Shown: positions 8,646 through 17,764 of the stretch, one piece after another
How the letters are laid out: every line of letters starts with the position of its first letter
How positions within the stretch are numbered: position 1 is the stretch's first letter
From: Saprospiraceae bacterium
Lineage (GTDB): Bacteria > Bacteroidota > Bacteroidia > Chitinophagales > Saprospiraceae
Direction of reading: 5' to 3'
Assembly: GCA_016787525.1 (NCBI GenBank)
Contig: JAEUUP010000136.1
Coordinates: forward strand, 124,001-188,000
Length of the DNA stretch: 64,000 nucleotides
Position numbers and translations under genes: made by a program
The notes under the pieces: generated by a model
Told to the model about the DNA's origin: nothing
Seen by the model: the letters and a program-made list of their open reading frames with translations, nothing else
Database searches by the model: none

Positions 8646-10088
8646 ATGAAACAGCCTAAAATTATGAGGAACATACTCAAAGGGTCTCTTTTTTTAGCCG
8701 CATTGTCGTTGTCAACGACTTCGTGCGACCTTTTTAAAAAGGCGGAAACATCGTCAAAACCGCCAACAAAAAAGAATGACCAGACTAATAATCAAGGTCA
8801 AACCAATCCCAACGCAGGCACTGTTTTGGTGGATACAATCCGTTGGAAATCAGACCCTAAGGCTAAACCACCCATTACGACGCAGACACAATCTGGCACC
8901 TCTCAACCCAATAATGGAGGGATTATTGTGGATGGCGGCTCGACGAATGGCAATGGTGGTGTAGTGACAGACTCAAAATCATATGGTACGATAAAAAACA
9001 GTTATGATTTAGCTTTGTTGTTGCCATTTTTCACGTCCCAATATACTGAAGGGGGCGCGAATCCGTCTAAATCACAATTTGCTTTGGATTTTTATGCAGG
9101 TGTTAAAATCGCTTTAGACTCACTATCTACACAACCTTTTAATTTACGAGTCAATGTGATAGATTCTAAAGCAGATTTTAATGGTCTGTTAGCTCGATAC
9201 GATGTCAGTCGTGCCGACGTGCTTTTAGGTCCAGTCGAAAAAGAAAACGTTCCTGCAACTATGGATTTTGCCAATCGTCGCCAAAAAATATTTGTATCAC
9301 CTTATTTCCCAACAGGTGACGTCGAAGGGGCAAATCCTTTTTTTATTCAAGTTAAACCGAGCTTGAAAACACACTGCGAAAACATTGTTAGACACCTAAA
9401 AACACGCTACAAAACCGACCAAGTCGTTTTAGTGGGTCGTCGGATGGACAATGAAACATCACGTTTCAAATTGTTTCAAGATGCTAATTCTACTTACAAT
9501 CAAACAAACTATGGTGGACGTTTCGATGAATGGGCAATTGACAATGAAACTAATTTCTCCGTTGAGCCTTATATTCATCAATCTGGTCAAACTGTTTTTG
9601 TTGTCCCTTCTTGGAACGAAGCTTTTGTAAGCACACTGCTACAAAAAATTGCTGCTTCACCACGTAGAGGAAATGTAACAGTGTATGGTATGCCGCAATG
9701 GATGGATTTCAATAAGTCACTCACGTCTCTCTACCAATCTTTAGGTGTCCGTGTTAGTAGCTCCACTTTTGTAGATGGTAGTAACGAGAATGTCAAATAC
9801 TTTAGAGCTAAATTTTTCAATAAATTCAGTAAAATGCCTAATTCTGATTCATTTTTAGGCTATGATTGCATGATGTATATCGGAAAAATGCTACAACAAT
9901 ACGGTACGACATTCCCACAGTATTTACAAAATGAACCAGAAAGTGTCTTACATACTCGATTCAATTTTGCACCGATTTATCGGACTGTTGTCAATGACAG
10001 CGACATGAAAAGTAATGTAGCAAAATACGAAAATCAATTTGTGAATATGTTGCGTTATCAAAATGGGTCATTCCGTTTAGATGAGTAG
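8646..10088 (+). CDS. Lipoprotein with type-I periplasmic-binding fold (LpoA / amino-acid-binding-like)
   Basis: From ATG 8646 the product has about 480 residues with a lipoprotein signal (SLFLAALSLSTTSC). A Gln/Asn/Thr/Pro-rich linker follows, then from about residue 120 a domain starting YDLALLLPFF. The sequence FALDFYAGVKIALDSL, ADVLLGPVEKENVPATMDFA and IFVSPYFP follows the layout of type-I periplasmic-binding proteins. In Bacteroidota such lipoproteins are annotated as PBP activators or amino-acid ABC receptors; no permease is adjacent. The frame is open to 8541, but upstream residues are basic and would bury the signal peptide. A near copy of the 10-mer (one inserted A) lies at 9043-9053. 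Confidence 0.7.
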   Translation: MKQPKIMRNILKGSLFLAALSLSTTSCDLFKKAETSSKPPTKKNDQTNNQGQTNPNAGTVLVDTIRWKSDPKAKPPITTQTQSGTSQPNNGGIIVDGGSTNGNGGVVTDSKSYGTIKNSYDLALLLPFFTSQYTEGGANPSKSQFALDFYAGVKIALDSLSTQPFNLRVNVIDSKADFNGLLARYDVSRADVLLGPVEKENVPATMDFANRRQKIFVSPYFPTGDVEGANPFFIQVKPSLKTHCENIVRHLKTRYKTDQVVLVGRRMDNETSRFKLFQDANSTYNQTNYGGRFDEWAIDNETNFSVEPYIHQSGQTVFVVPSWNEAFVSTLLQKIAASPRRGNVTVYGMPQWMDFNKSLTSLYQSLGVRVSSSTFVDGSNENVKYFRAKFFNKFSKMPNSDSFLGYDCMMYIGKMLQQYGTTFPQYLQNEPESVLHTRFNFAPIYRTVVNDSDMKSNVAKYENQFVNMLRYQNGSFRLDE

Positions 10089-10130
10089 GAATATAATATA
10101 AGAAAAGAAAGAAAAGTTATTGAAAAACTT

Positions 10131-10165
10131 AAAACGTCGTTGGGTAAGACTCAACGACGTTTTTT
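10131..10165 (+). terminator. Rho-independent terminator
   Basis: Stem AACGTCGTTG / CAACGACGTT (10133-10142 with 10152-10161) followed by T6, 45 bp past the lipoprotein stop. Confidence 0.9.
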
Positions 10166-10191
10166 ATTGGACACATAGTGTTTTTTAGCTT

Positions 10192-10207
10192 TTAACTAAA
10201 AAGTTAA
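10192..10207. promoter_or_regulatory. TetR-type operator O1, TTAACT-AAAA-AGTTAA
   Basis: A perfect 16-bp palindrome about 86 bp upstream of the tetR start. The same palindrome with a TTTT centre sits at 10265-10280, and one-mismatch versions occur before other genes of the cluster. Spacing and symmetry suit a TetR dimer. Binding is inferred. Confidence 0.7.
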
Positions 10208-10264
10208 ATTTATGTTTAAAAATATTTGGTTTCTGTTATTAAGCTTTTTACATTTGTGGCATTA

Positions 10265-10280
10265 TTAACTTTTTAGTTAA
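10265..10280. promoter_or_regulatory. TetR-type operator O2, TTAACT-TTTT-AGTTAA
   Basis: A perfect 16-bp palindrome ending 13 bp before the tetR start codon, where a bound repressor would block transcription or initiation. It points to autoregulation. Confidence 0.75.
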
Positions 10281-10293
10281 ACTTTCTGGTTAA

Positions 10294-10911
10294 ATGGCAG
10301 AAGCATTAGAATTGTCAACGACAGAGCAAAAAATATTAGAAGCAGCTAAAAAAGTCTTTATTCAAAAAGGTTTGGACGGCGCAAGGCTGGACGAAATTGC
10401 CAATGAAGCGGGTATTAATAAAGCTTTATTGCACTATTATTTTAAATCGAAAGAAAAACTTTTCGAGAAAATCTTTGATGAAATGATAGGAAAATTGCTG
10501 CCTGATTTTTCAGCTATCATTGAATCCCAAAACCCAATCGAAGAAAAAATAGAGTTTTTTGTTCATAAATATATAGATTTTGTGAGCGAAAATCCTCAAT
10601 TACCCCTCTTTATGGTTACGGAAATCAATAGGAATCCGCAAAGGATGAAAGATTTATTAGGTCATACTCAAAATTTTATTATTCTTCAACGCTTTGCTTT
10701 TCAGATGATTACCGAAATGCAAGTAGGTCGAATAAAATCCTTCAATCCACTCCATCTGATGCTCAATATCATGTCTCTTTGCATTTTCCCTATTATATCT
10801 AAACCTGTTATTCAAGCCATTTTGCAACTGAATGAGGCAGATTTAAACATTATTTTGCAACAAAGAAAAGAAGAAGTCAGTCGGTTTATTCGAGAAGCTT
10901 TGCGACCATAG
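10294..10911 (+). CDS. TetR/AcrR-family transcriptional repressor
   Basis: The 205-residue protein has the N-terminal TetR DNA-binding domain: ILEAAKKVFIQKGLDGARLDEIANEAGINKALLHYYFKSKEKLF at about residues 14-57, with the recognition helix near 40-50. The C-terminal ligand-binding part is all-helical and variable. It heads an efflux cluster laid out like E. coli cecR-ybhG-ybhF-ybhS-ybhR. Four sites of one palindrome family flank it and its targets, so it most likely represses itself and the pump. The inducer cannot be read from sequence. Confidence 0.93.
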   Translation: MAEALELSTTEQKILEAAKKVFIQKGLDGARLDEIANEAGINKALLHYYFKSKEKLFEKIFDEMIGKLLPDFSAIIESQNPIEEKIEFFVHKYIDFVSENPQLPLFMVTEINRNPQRMKDLLGHTQNFIILQRFAFQMITEMQVGRIKSFNPLHLMLNIMSLCIFPIISKPVIQAILQLNEADLNIILQQRKEEVSRFIREALRP

Positions 10912-10912
10912 T

Positions 10913-10928
10913 TTTACTTTTTAGTTAA
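10913..10928. promoter_or_regulatory. TetR-type operator O3 (one mismatch), upstream of tolC
   Basis: TTTACT-TTTT-AGTTAA, one base from the O2 palindrome, lies between the tetR stop and the tolC start 23 bp further on. It suggests separate control of the efflux genes. Confidence 0.6.
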
Positions 10929-10950
10929 TTTTTTCAGAAAATAATTTAAA

Positions 10951-12222
10951 ATGAAAAATATATTCTTCCTTTTTATTTTTTTCTCTACCCATGTATTGGC
11001 TCAGAATATTGAGCGCATCACCTTAGATGAATGTTATAATCTGACACAAGCCAATTTTCCATTAGTAAAGCAACGAGGTTTGATAAAAGAAAATAATGTA
11101 CTGAATATCAATACTTTAAAAAATAATTATTTGCCGCAGATTGAATTGAATGCACAGGCGACTTACCAGTCAGATGTGACTTCTTTCCCAGTGAAATTAC
11201 CCAACATTGAAGTGACACCCCTCAGTAAAGACCAGTATAAAGCGACTTTAGATGTCAAACAAATATTGTGGGATGGTGGAGTTATAAAAATGCAAGAAAA
11301 GGTCTTGAACACCACAACCGAAGTCGAATTCCAAAAAATCGAAGTGGAAGTTGCCAAACTCAAAGAGCGTGTTAATCAATTGTACTTCAATATTTTACAG
11401 GTTGATGAAAATGAAAAACTGTTAGTCATACTAAAATCTGACATTGCAGCACGCATAAAAAAAATGGAAGGAGCTGTTGCCAATGGCGTGGCTTTGAAAA
11501 TGAATTTGCAAACCCTGCAAGCCGAAGATTTAAAAGTTGACCAACGTATCATCGAACTTAAATCTGCTCGGGCAGCAGCTATTCAAATGCTTAATTTGCT
11601 GATTGCTAAAGAGTTAGATGAAAAGACAATCTTTCAAAAACCAACCCCTCAGTATGAAAGCCTAATTGGACTGCAAGTATCACGCCCCGAGTTGACGTTA
11701 TTCGATTTGCAGAAAAAACAGATTGACCAAACAGTTAAAGTTTTTGCGCTTAAAAATTTTCCACGTTTGTTTGCTTTTGCAACAGGAGGCTATGGTCGCC
11801 CAGGTTTGAATTTTCTGAAAAATGATTTTGCTTTTTATGGTATCGGTGGTTTAACGTTCAAATGGAATTTAGCAGATTTTTACTCAAAATCGCTCAAAAA
11901 TGACCTTCAAGTGATGAAAAACAATGCTTTTTCGATTGATATTCAAAAAGATATTTTTTTGCTAAACACCAATATAACGACAAAGCAGCAGTCAGCCGAA
12001 ATTACTAAATTAGAGAAATTGATTGAAAAAGATAGGCAAATATTGACGCTAAGAGAAAAAATAAAGCAAACTGCAGCCGTTCAATTAGAAAATGGTGTGA
12101 TGACCGCCAATGACTATCTCCTTGAATTGAATGCAGAAAGTCAAGCCCGCCAAAATTTAATTTTGCATGAATTACAAATGCTCAACGCTAAGATTAATTT
12201 AGCAACAACTCTTGGAAAGTAA
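10951..12222 (+). CDS. TolC-family outer-membrane efflux protein
   Basis: The 423-residue product has a signal peptide (MKNIFFLFIFFSTHVLAQ). Two repeats of the outer-membrane efflux domain follow: IERITLDECYNLTQANFPLVKQ at the N-terminus, the long helices after KVLNTTTEVEFQKIEVE, and the second half ending ENGVMTANDYLLELNAESQARQN. TolC trimers form the outer-membrane duct of tripartite pumps. The HlyD gene follows after 39 bp, so this is the dedicated exit duct of the cluster. The E. coli ybh operon lacks its own tolC. Two 10-mers (11218, 11645) encode PLS and PQY. Confidence 0.9.
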   Translation: MKNIFFLFIFFSTHVLAQNIERITLDECYNLTQANFPLVKQRGLIKENNVLNINTLKNNYLPQIELNAQATYQSDVTSFPVKLPNIEVTPLSKDQYKATLDVKQILWDGGVIKMQEKVLNTTTEVEFQKIEVEVAKLKERVNQLYFNILQVDENEKLLVILKSDIAARIKKMEGAVANGVALKMNLQTLQAEDLKVDQRIIELKSARAAAIQMLNLLIAKELDEKTIFQKPTPQYESLIGLQVSRPELTLFDLQKKQIDQTVKVFALKNFPRLFAFATGGYGRPGLNFLKNDFAFYGIGGLTFKWNLADFYSKSLKNDLQVMKNNAFSIDIQKDIFLLNTNITTKQQSAEITKLEKLIEKDRQILTLREKIKQTAAVQLENGVMTANDYLLELNAESQARQNLILHELQMLNAKINLATTLGK

Positions 12223-12261
12223 CCAAACTAAGAACCGTAAGATTTTGAAAATAAAATAGTT

Positions 12262-13257
12262 ATGAAAAATAATGTAGATTATATGAAAATACTGAGGGGG
12301 GTAATCCTACTCATTTTTGTCAGTTCTTGTAAAGACTCAGGGCAAAAGTTTGATGCATCGGGTACTTTTGAAGCGACAGAAATCATCGTTTCGGCTGAAT
12401 CAACAGGCAAAATTTTAGCACTCGATATTAAGGAAGGAGACTCTGTTTCTAAAGGTAGAATTATTGGTGCAATAGACCCCCTCAGTATTGAGTTACAAAA
12501 AGAGCAAATAGAAGCAAGTATGACTGCTTTAACTCAAAAGTCAAATGATGCTTCGCCACAAATATCCGTATTTCAAGAGCAAATTGCAGTTCAACGCAAT
12601 CAAGTGGCTGTTCAAAAGCAACAACTTTTGGTCTTAGAAAAAGAACAGAAACGATTAGACAATTTGGTGAAAGCAGACGCTGCCACACCTAAACAATTAG
12701 ATGATATTAACGGGCAAATAGCTGTTTTGAAAAAGCAGATAGATGCAGCGGAATCATCAATAAAAGTCTTTGAACGCCAGATTTCAGCACAAACTGCAGT
12801 CGTTGGTATTCAAAATCGAGGTATTTTGAGTGAAAAGCTTCCACTTGAAAAACGCATGAAACAGTTAGATGACCAATTGTCGCGCACTAAAATTACCAAT
12901 CCAATTGATGGCATCGTTTTATCAAAATATGCAGAAGCAGGTGAGGTAACGACAATGGGAAAAGCCATCTACAAAATAGCGGACATGTCAGATATGATTC
13001 TTAGAGCGTACATAACAGGTGACCAACTTGGGCAAGTTAAAATTAACCAAAAAGTCAAAGTGATGATTGACGAAGGTAAAGATAAGTATAGAGAATTGCA
13101 AGGAACGCTATTTTGGATTGCAGACAAAGCAGAATTTACACCTAAAACAGTGCAAACCAAAGATGAAAGAGCTAATTTGGTCTATGCTGTCAAAATCAAA
13201 GTGAAAAATGATGCAACTTTAAAAATCGGTATGTACGGCGAAGTTTTATTTAATTAA
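12262..13257 (+). CDS. HlyD/YbhG-family periplasmic adaptor (lipoprotein)
   Basis: The 331-residue adaptor has a lipoprotein signal (ILLIFVSSC). It then shows the biotinyl-lipoyl half-motif GTFEATEIIVSAESTGKILALDIKEGDSVSKG, a long Gln/Lys-rich coiled coil (about residues 75-190), and the second half-motif KITNPIDGIVLSKYAEAGEV. A beta-barrel section ends in KIGMYGEVLFN. It should bridge the inner-membrane ABC permeases and TolC. Initiation could be at ATG 12262 or at 12283 (MKILRG); the later start gives a cleaner signal peptide. A 10-mer (12290) in the signal-peptide region encodes LRG and another (12478) encodes PLS. Confidence 0.9.
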   Translation: MKNNVDYMKILRGVILLIFVSSCKDSGQKFDASGTFEATEIIVSAESTGKILALDIKEGDSVSKGRIIGAIDPLSIELQKEQIEASMTALTQKSNDASPQISVFQEQIAVQRNQVAVQKQQLLVLEKEQKRLDNLVKADAATPKQLDDINGQIAVLKKQIDAAESSIKVFERQISAQTAVVGIQNRGILSEKLPLEKRMKQLDDQLSRTKITNPIDGIVLSKYAEAGEVTTMGKAIYKIADMSDMILRAYITGDQLGQVKINQKVKVMIDEGKDKYRELQGTLFWIADKAEFTPKTVQTKDERANLVYAVKIKVKNDATLKIGMYGEVLFN

Positions 13258-13306
13258 TTGATAATTAATTTATTAAATAAATAATCTTCAGAATAAATCC
13301 ATTCTA

Positions 13307-14224
13307 ATGAAGTCAATTGTAGTTCAAAATATGTCTAAATCTTTCGATAAAGGAAATGTGAAAGCTTTAGACAATGTGAGCTTTGAAGTGGAGCAAGGCG
13401 AACTTTTTGGTCTGATTGGACCAGATGGAGCAGGCAAAACGACATTGTTCCGTATTTTGACGACATTACTTATTCCTGAGAGCGGAAAAGCAACTGTTGA
13501 CGGTTTAGATGTCGTTAAGGATTTCAAAGAAATTCGGAAAAGAGTAGGTTATATGCCAGGACGTTTTTCGCTTTATCAAGACTTAACAGTTGAAGAGAAT
13601 CTATCATTTTTCGCGACTATTTTTAATACGACAATTGAAGAAAATTATGAATTAATAAAAGATATTTATATCCAAATTGAGCCATTTAAAACACGACGTG
13701 CTGGGAAACTATCGGGTGGTATGAAACAAAAATTAGCACTAAGTTGTGCCTTAATTCATAAACCCAGCGTATTGTTTTTAGATGAGCCGACGACAGGCGT
13801 AGATGCCGTTAGCCGTAAGGAATTTTGGGAAATGTTGAAAAATTTGAAGAAAAAAGGCATTTCTATCATTGTTTCAACGCCTTACATGGACGAAGCAAGT
13901 ATCTGTGACCGTGTTGCTTTGATGCAAAATGGACAGATATTGGACATGGATACACCCCTCAGTATAATACGAAAATTTGAACGCCCGCTATGGTCGGTGC
14001 GTTCTCAATCCATGTACAAATTACTCACTGATTTGCGCAATTTTGAGGGAGCGGAAACTTGTTTTGCTTTTGGCGATGCGCATCATTTAACAACTAAAAA
14101 TAACTCATTTGATGCCCCTTCAATTTTGACATTTTTGCAGAAAATGGGACATTCAAAAATTGAATTAGAAAGGGTAGAACCGACTATTGAAGATTGTTTT
14201 ATGGCTTTGATGAAAAACAGTTAA
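13307..14224 (+). CDS. ABC transporter ATP-binding protein (YbhF N-half-like)
   Basis: The 305-residue ATPase has Walker A GPDGAGKTT (38-46), signature LSGGMKQK, Walker B VLFLDEPTTGVD and a YMDEA switch region. The family normally has ~240 residues in the core; the extra C-terminal ~65 residues form the drug-ABC accessory region. In E. coli YbhF two such ATPases are fused; here they are separate genes 53 bp apart. It should power the ABC-2 permeases downstream. A 10-mer (13955) encodes PLS. Confidence 0.93.
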   Translation: MKSIVVQNMSKSFDKGNVKALDNVSFEVEQGELFGLIGPDGAGKTTLFRILTTLLIPESGKATVDGLDVVKDFKEIRKRVGYMPGRFSLYQDLTVEENLSFFATIFNTTIEENYELIKDIYIQIEPFKTRRAGKLSGGMKQKLALSCALIHKPSVLFLDEPTTGVDAVSRKEFWEMLKNLKKKGISIIVSTPYMDEASICDRVALMQNGQILDMDTPLSIIRKFERPLWSVRSQSMYKLLTDLRNFEGAETCFAFGDAHHLTTKNNSFDAPSILTFLQKMGHSKIELERVEPTIEDCFMALMKNS

Positions 14225-14245
14225 GAGTATTTGAATAGGTTTATT

Positions 14246-14274
14246 TTAACCAAAAAGTTTAACTAAAAAATTAA
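14246..14274. promoter_or_regulatory. Two overlapping TetR-type operators (O4a/O4b)
   Basis: TTAACC-AAAA-AGTTTA (14246-14261) overlaps TTAACT-AAAA-AATTAA (14259-14274). Each is close to the O1/O2 palindrome, and the pair ends 4 bp before the GTG start of the next ATPase. This suggests an internal regulated promoter. Confidence 0.55.
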
Positions 14275-14277
14275 ATA

Positions 14278-15021
14278 GTGACTTCTGAAATTGTCATAAA
14301 AACGGATAAACTGACAAAACGCTTTGGCGATTTTGTAGCGACTAATGCGGTTAGTTTTGAGGTGTATAAAGGAGAGATTTTCGGTTTTTTGGGTGCCAAT
14401 GGTGCAGGTAAAACAACTGCAATGCGGATGCTGTGTGGTTTGAGTATCCCTTCAAGTGGTCAAGCGAAAGTAGCTGGGTTCGATGTTTATACTCAAACGG
14501 AAGAAATCAAGCGCAATATTGGTTATATGAGTCAAAAATTCAGCTTATATGATGATTTGACAGTGCGTGAAAATATTCGTTTTTATGGTGGAGTTTATGG
14601 TTTGGAGCGCAATCAGTTGAAAGAAAAAATTAATTATTTGTTGCATCATCTCAATTTAGAAGCAGTCGCAAAAACCAAAGTCAAAGATTTGCCACTCGGC
14701 TGGAAACAAAAGTTGGCTTTTTCAATTGCAATTATCCATGAGCCGAAAATCGTGTTTTTAGATGAACCCACAGGTGGCGTTGACCCTGTGACACGCCGAC
14801 AGTTTTGGGAAATGATTTATGACGCAGCAGAGCGAGGCACAACTGTTTTTGTCACAACGCATTACATGGACGAAGCCGAATACTGTCATCGTGTTTCGAT
14901 TATGGTGGATGGTGTTATTAAGGCTTTAGATACGCCCGCAGGTTTGAAAAAAAAGTATGCCGCTCAATCTATGGATGAGGTGTTTTTGAAATTGGCTAGA
15001 GATGCCAAACGTTCAGAATAA
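14278..15021 (+). CDS. ABC transporter ATP-binding protein (YbhF C-half-like)
   Basis: The 247-residue ATPase starts at GTG 14278. Walker A is GANGAGKTT (39-47) and Walker B is IVFLDEPTGGVD. The ABC signature is degenerate (LPLGWKQK in place of LSGGxxQ), as is common in one half of asymmetric ATPase pairs such as YbhF. With the upstream ATPase it would form a heterodimer with one canonical and one altered ATP site. Confidence 0.93.
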   Translation: MTSEIVIKTDKLTKRFGDFVATNAVSFEVYKGEIFGFLGANGAGKTTAMRMLCGLSIPSSGQAKVAGFDVYTQTEEIKRNIGYMSQKFSLYDDLTVRENIRFYGGVYGLERNQLKEKINYLLHHLNLEAVAKTKVKDLPLGWKQKLAFSIAIIHEPKIVFLDEPTGGVDPVTRRQFWEMIYDAAERGTTVFVTTHYMDEAEYCHRVSIMVDGVIKALDTPAGLKKKYAAQSMDEVFLKLARDAKRSE

Positions 15022-15093
15022 AAGGTGTTTAGAGAGTGGTTTAATTATTTTATTTTAATGTATTGTTTTTTGATAATCAATATTTAAAAGCTT

Positions 15094-15549
15094 CTATTGC
15101 ATTTCACCAATGATTTTGCAATTGACTTGTCCTGAAATATCTTCGTTGGCAGAGTTATATTTTTCGACAAAAGTTTTCACGCTAATGATAGACCCTTCAG
15201 GAATAAAAAGTGGTGTTTCAAATGGAAACTCACGTGTCGAACGACGGAAACGAATGATGTTATTGACAAAAATTTGAACACGAAAGCCATAGCTGTCTTT
15301 ATTGAAATTATCGCTGCTGAACTTGAAAGTGAAGTTGCGTTTGTCAGGTGAAGAAATGTCTTTTTGGATATAGTTTTGGTTGAAACTGCATTGCCAATCG
15401 AAAAAACGGTTTGAATCGGTGCAAGTAAAAGACTCAATCGAAAAGGTTCTATCCTCTAAAATAGGTAAATTGATATCTTGGCTTTTTTGGCAACTTATTA
15501 AAAATAAAATAAAACCATAGGCAATTGTGAGTGTAATGTTATTTTTCAT
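15094..15549 (-). CDS. Small lipoprotein of unknown function inserted in the efflux cluster
   Basis: The frame is open from 15594, but the credible start is ATG at 15549 (MKNNITLTIAYG), giving 151 residues with a lipoprotein signal (FILFLISC). The rest is polar, with aromatic residues (SFTCTDSNRFFDWQCSFNQNY, FVNNIIRFRRSTREFP) and a two-Cys pattern suggesting a small beta domain. I do not recognise a family. It lies on the opposite strand between the second ATPase and the first permease, so it breaks the efflux operon. Confidence 0.65.
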   Translation of the reverse strand: MKNNITLTIAYGFILFLISCQKSQDINLPILEDRTFSIESFTCTDSNRFFDWQCSFNQNYIQKDISSPDKRNFTFKFSSDNFNKDSYGFRVQIFVNNIIRFRRSTREFPFETPLFIPEGSIISVKTFVEKYNSANEDISGQVNCKIIGEMQ

Positions 15550-15607
15550 TAGGTAAGGATGTTTTAAAATGTTAGAATAGTCTTTTCTGACCAATAAAGA
15601 TACAAAA

Positions 15608-16714
15608 ATGATTCAATTTTTCTCTCTCGTTAAAAAAGAATTTTATCACATCTTACGTGACCCGCGTTCGATGTTTGTGCTTTTTGGTATGCCCATAGCA
15701 CAAATTTTGATATTTGGTTTTGCTTTGTCCAACGAGGTTAAAGATACGAGAATCGCTATTTTAGATAATTCAAAAGATGCTGATACTGAGGGGGTTATTC
15801 ATAAATTAGAAGCGAGCCGTTATTTTGATATTGAACGAAATTTGACCACTTTAGACGATATTGAAGCCGCTTTTAAGACTGGAAAAATAAAAATGGCAGT
15901 CGTTTTTCAGTCCAATTTTAGAGACAATTTACTGCATACAGGTAAGGCACAAGTGCAACTTATTGCAGATGCAAGCGACCCCAATACCGCCACAACTGTC
16001 GTGAATTATGCCACGGCAATTATTGCAGATTATCAATTACAAATAAATAAAACGCTGAAACTACCCCTCAGTATCGGAATTGAAACACGTATGATGTACA
16101 ACCCACAGATGAAAGGTGAGTACAATTTTGTGCCAGGTGTGATGGCCATGATTTTGATGCTGATTTCAGCGATGATGACTTCGGTAGCGATCGTACGAGA
16201 AAAAGAACTGGGGACTATGGAAATCTTATTGGTATCACCGATGAAACCGCTTTGGTTGGTTATCTCGAAAATGATACCATATTTGACTTTATCCATAGTT
16301 AATTTTGGCGTAATCGTTTTGTTGAGCGTGTATGTTTTGGGCTTACCTGTACGAGGTAGCGTTGGATTATTGTTTTTGGTGAGTGTGATTTATATTCTCT
16401 GCTCATTGGCTTTGGGTTTGATGATTTCATCGGTAGCACATTCACAACAAGTGGCTTTGATGATTTCTCTAATTGGTTTGATGATGCCCACAATTTTGTT
16501 CAGCGGATTCATGTTTCCAATTGAAAATCTGCCACTTCCGATGCAGGTTTTATCCAATATTGTGCCTGCTAAATGGTATTTCATTATCGTAAAAGACATA
16601 ATGATTAAAGGTTTGGACTTCAATTCGATACTCAAAGAAGTCGGTATTTTAGTTGGTATGACGGTGTTTTTGTTGGCAATTAGTTTGAAAAAGTTCAAAG
16701 TACGATTGGAATAA
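15608..16714 (+). CDS. ABC-2 type permease (YbhS-like)
   Basis: The 368-residue membrane protein has one N-terminal helix (MFVLFGMPIAQILIFGFAL), a large extracytoplasmic domain, and five C-terminal helices (from FVPGVMAMILMLISAMMTSVAIVREKELGTMEILLVSPM onward). VREKExGTMExLxVSP is the ABC-2 export permease signature. It pairs with the second permease at 17765. Two 10-mers (15784, 16064) encode TEG and PLS. Confidence 0.93.
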   Translation: MIQFFSLVKKEFYHILRDPRSMFVLFGMPIAQILIFGFALSNEVKDTRIAILDNSKDADTEGVIHKLEASRYFDIERNLTTLDDIEAAFKTGKIKMAVVFQSNFRDNLLHTGKAQVQLIADASDPNTATTVVNYATAIIADYQLQINKTLKLPLSIGIETRMMYNPQMKGEYNFVPGVMAMILMLISAMMTSVAIVREKELGTMEILLVSPMKPLWLVISKMIPYLTLSIVNFGVIVLLSVYVLGLPVRGSVGLLFLVSVIYILCSLALGLMISSVAHSQQVALMISLIGLMMPTILFSGFMFPIENLPLPMQVLSNIVPAKWYFIIVKDIMIKGLDFNSILKEVGILVGMTVFLLAISLKKFKVRLE

Positions 16715-16727
16715 TCCTACAGAGTCT

Positions 16728-17324
16728 TCATAAACCAACTTGGAAGCCAAGCCTAAAAATGGGTATTTTTTTATCACCATTCAAAGGTAAAAGCAAGCCA
16801 GAAGACGCAAAAGCATTCCAAACGTAGCGGTTTTGATAGTAAGTCTGCCAGCCAATTTTGATATCTGACAGGGCTTCGCCAAAAATATGGAGTTGTGTTT
16901 TACCATTCGGGAGAGCCCCAATAGATTTTCCTTGACCTGCGACAATGCCTAAGCCACCTCCGACAAAAAAATGACGCAATACATGGCTCGGGTAGTAGCG
17001 AAAATCAGGCTGAATAACTAATCGCATTTGATACGACGAACGTGTATCGGGCGGTAAAGCAAGGTCAACAGGATTTACAAGAGCAATAAAATTAGCTGTC
17101 CATGACAAATGACTGTTAATAGGGTCTTCACAATTGAAAGAAATATGGCCACCCAACGGACCTGTTTCCCAAATGCGATGCACACCTACACCTACTCGAA
17201 TAAGCATGGGTGGCTCTTGATTGACTTTGATGATTTTTTGGGCAAATACTGAGGGGGGGATGGTGAATAACAAAAAAGCGCAAAAAGGCAGCTTTTTGAA
17301 AATTGTTAAGCCGTTTTTTGACAT
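16728..17324 (-). CDS. Exported protein, probable outer-membrane barrel
   Basis: The 198-residue product has a signal peptide (KLPFCAFLLFTIPPSVFAQ) and amphipathic strands ending in FRLGFQVGL, as in small outer-membrane barrels. The family is not recognised. It converges on the first permease (13 bp between stops) and lies on the opposite strand inside the efflux cluster. The 10-mer at 17247-17256 (seven G) encodes PSV beside the signal-peptidase site. Confidence 0.65.
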   Translation of the reverse strand: MSKNGLTIFKKLPFCAFLLFTIPPSVFAQKIIKVNQEPPMLIRVGVGVHRIWETGPLGGHISFNCEDPINSHLSWTANFIALVNPVDLALPPDTRSSYQMRLVIQPDFRYYPSHVLRHFFVGGGLGIVAGQGKSIGALPNGKTQLHIFGEALSDIKIGWQTYYQNRYVWNAFASSGLLLPLNGDKKIPIFRLGFQVGL

Positions 17325-17370
17325 GATTTTAGATGTTTAAAGTTGAAATATTGGTCAATAGGTCAAATAA

Positions 17371-17710
17371 TCAGTAGTCAATAATCATTGTGTTATTAAG
17401 AAATTATTTTAAAACCTATCACTGACTGTTTCTCGCTGCGCTCTCCGAAGGAGTCCTTTGGACGAAATGCGTGCTATGAAAAGGATTCTTCAGATTGCGT
17501 TTAAATTTTGCCTCGTCAACGAGGCAAAATTTAAACGCAATCTATAAAAATCCTTCTTTGTACGCTTTTTTCTGCTTGTCCAAAGGGACTCCTTCGGAGC
17601 AGAAAAACAGTAACTCATTGTCCATTTCATGTTTTAAAACAGTTTCTAAGCCATTTTAAGTGATTCAGTATCGAAAAGTGATTTAATACCCAATGACTAT
17701 TGACTTCTGA
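17371..17710. repeat. Palindromic element A with 25-bp central hairpin and outer inverted repeat
   Basis: Outer arms 17371-17390 and 17691-17710 match 18 of 20 as reverse complements. The core, about 17421-17612, is a long imperfect palindrome beginning ACTGTTTCTCGC and ending GCAGAAAAACAGT. It is centred on a perfect 25-bp stem (17492-17516 with 17519-17543) and a 2-nt loop. The arms also share TCCGAAGGAGTCC(C)TTTGGAC. The core layout matches elements B and C, but the central stem sequence is different. It fills the 440 bp gap before the second permease. Confidence 0.85.
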
Positions 17711-17764
17711 CGATTAATAAACGCACACAACCTTTATTTGTATGCGAGAAAATAAAATTTAACA

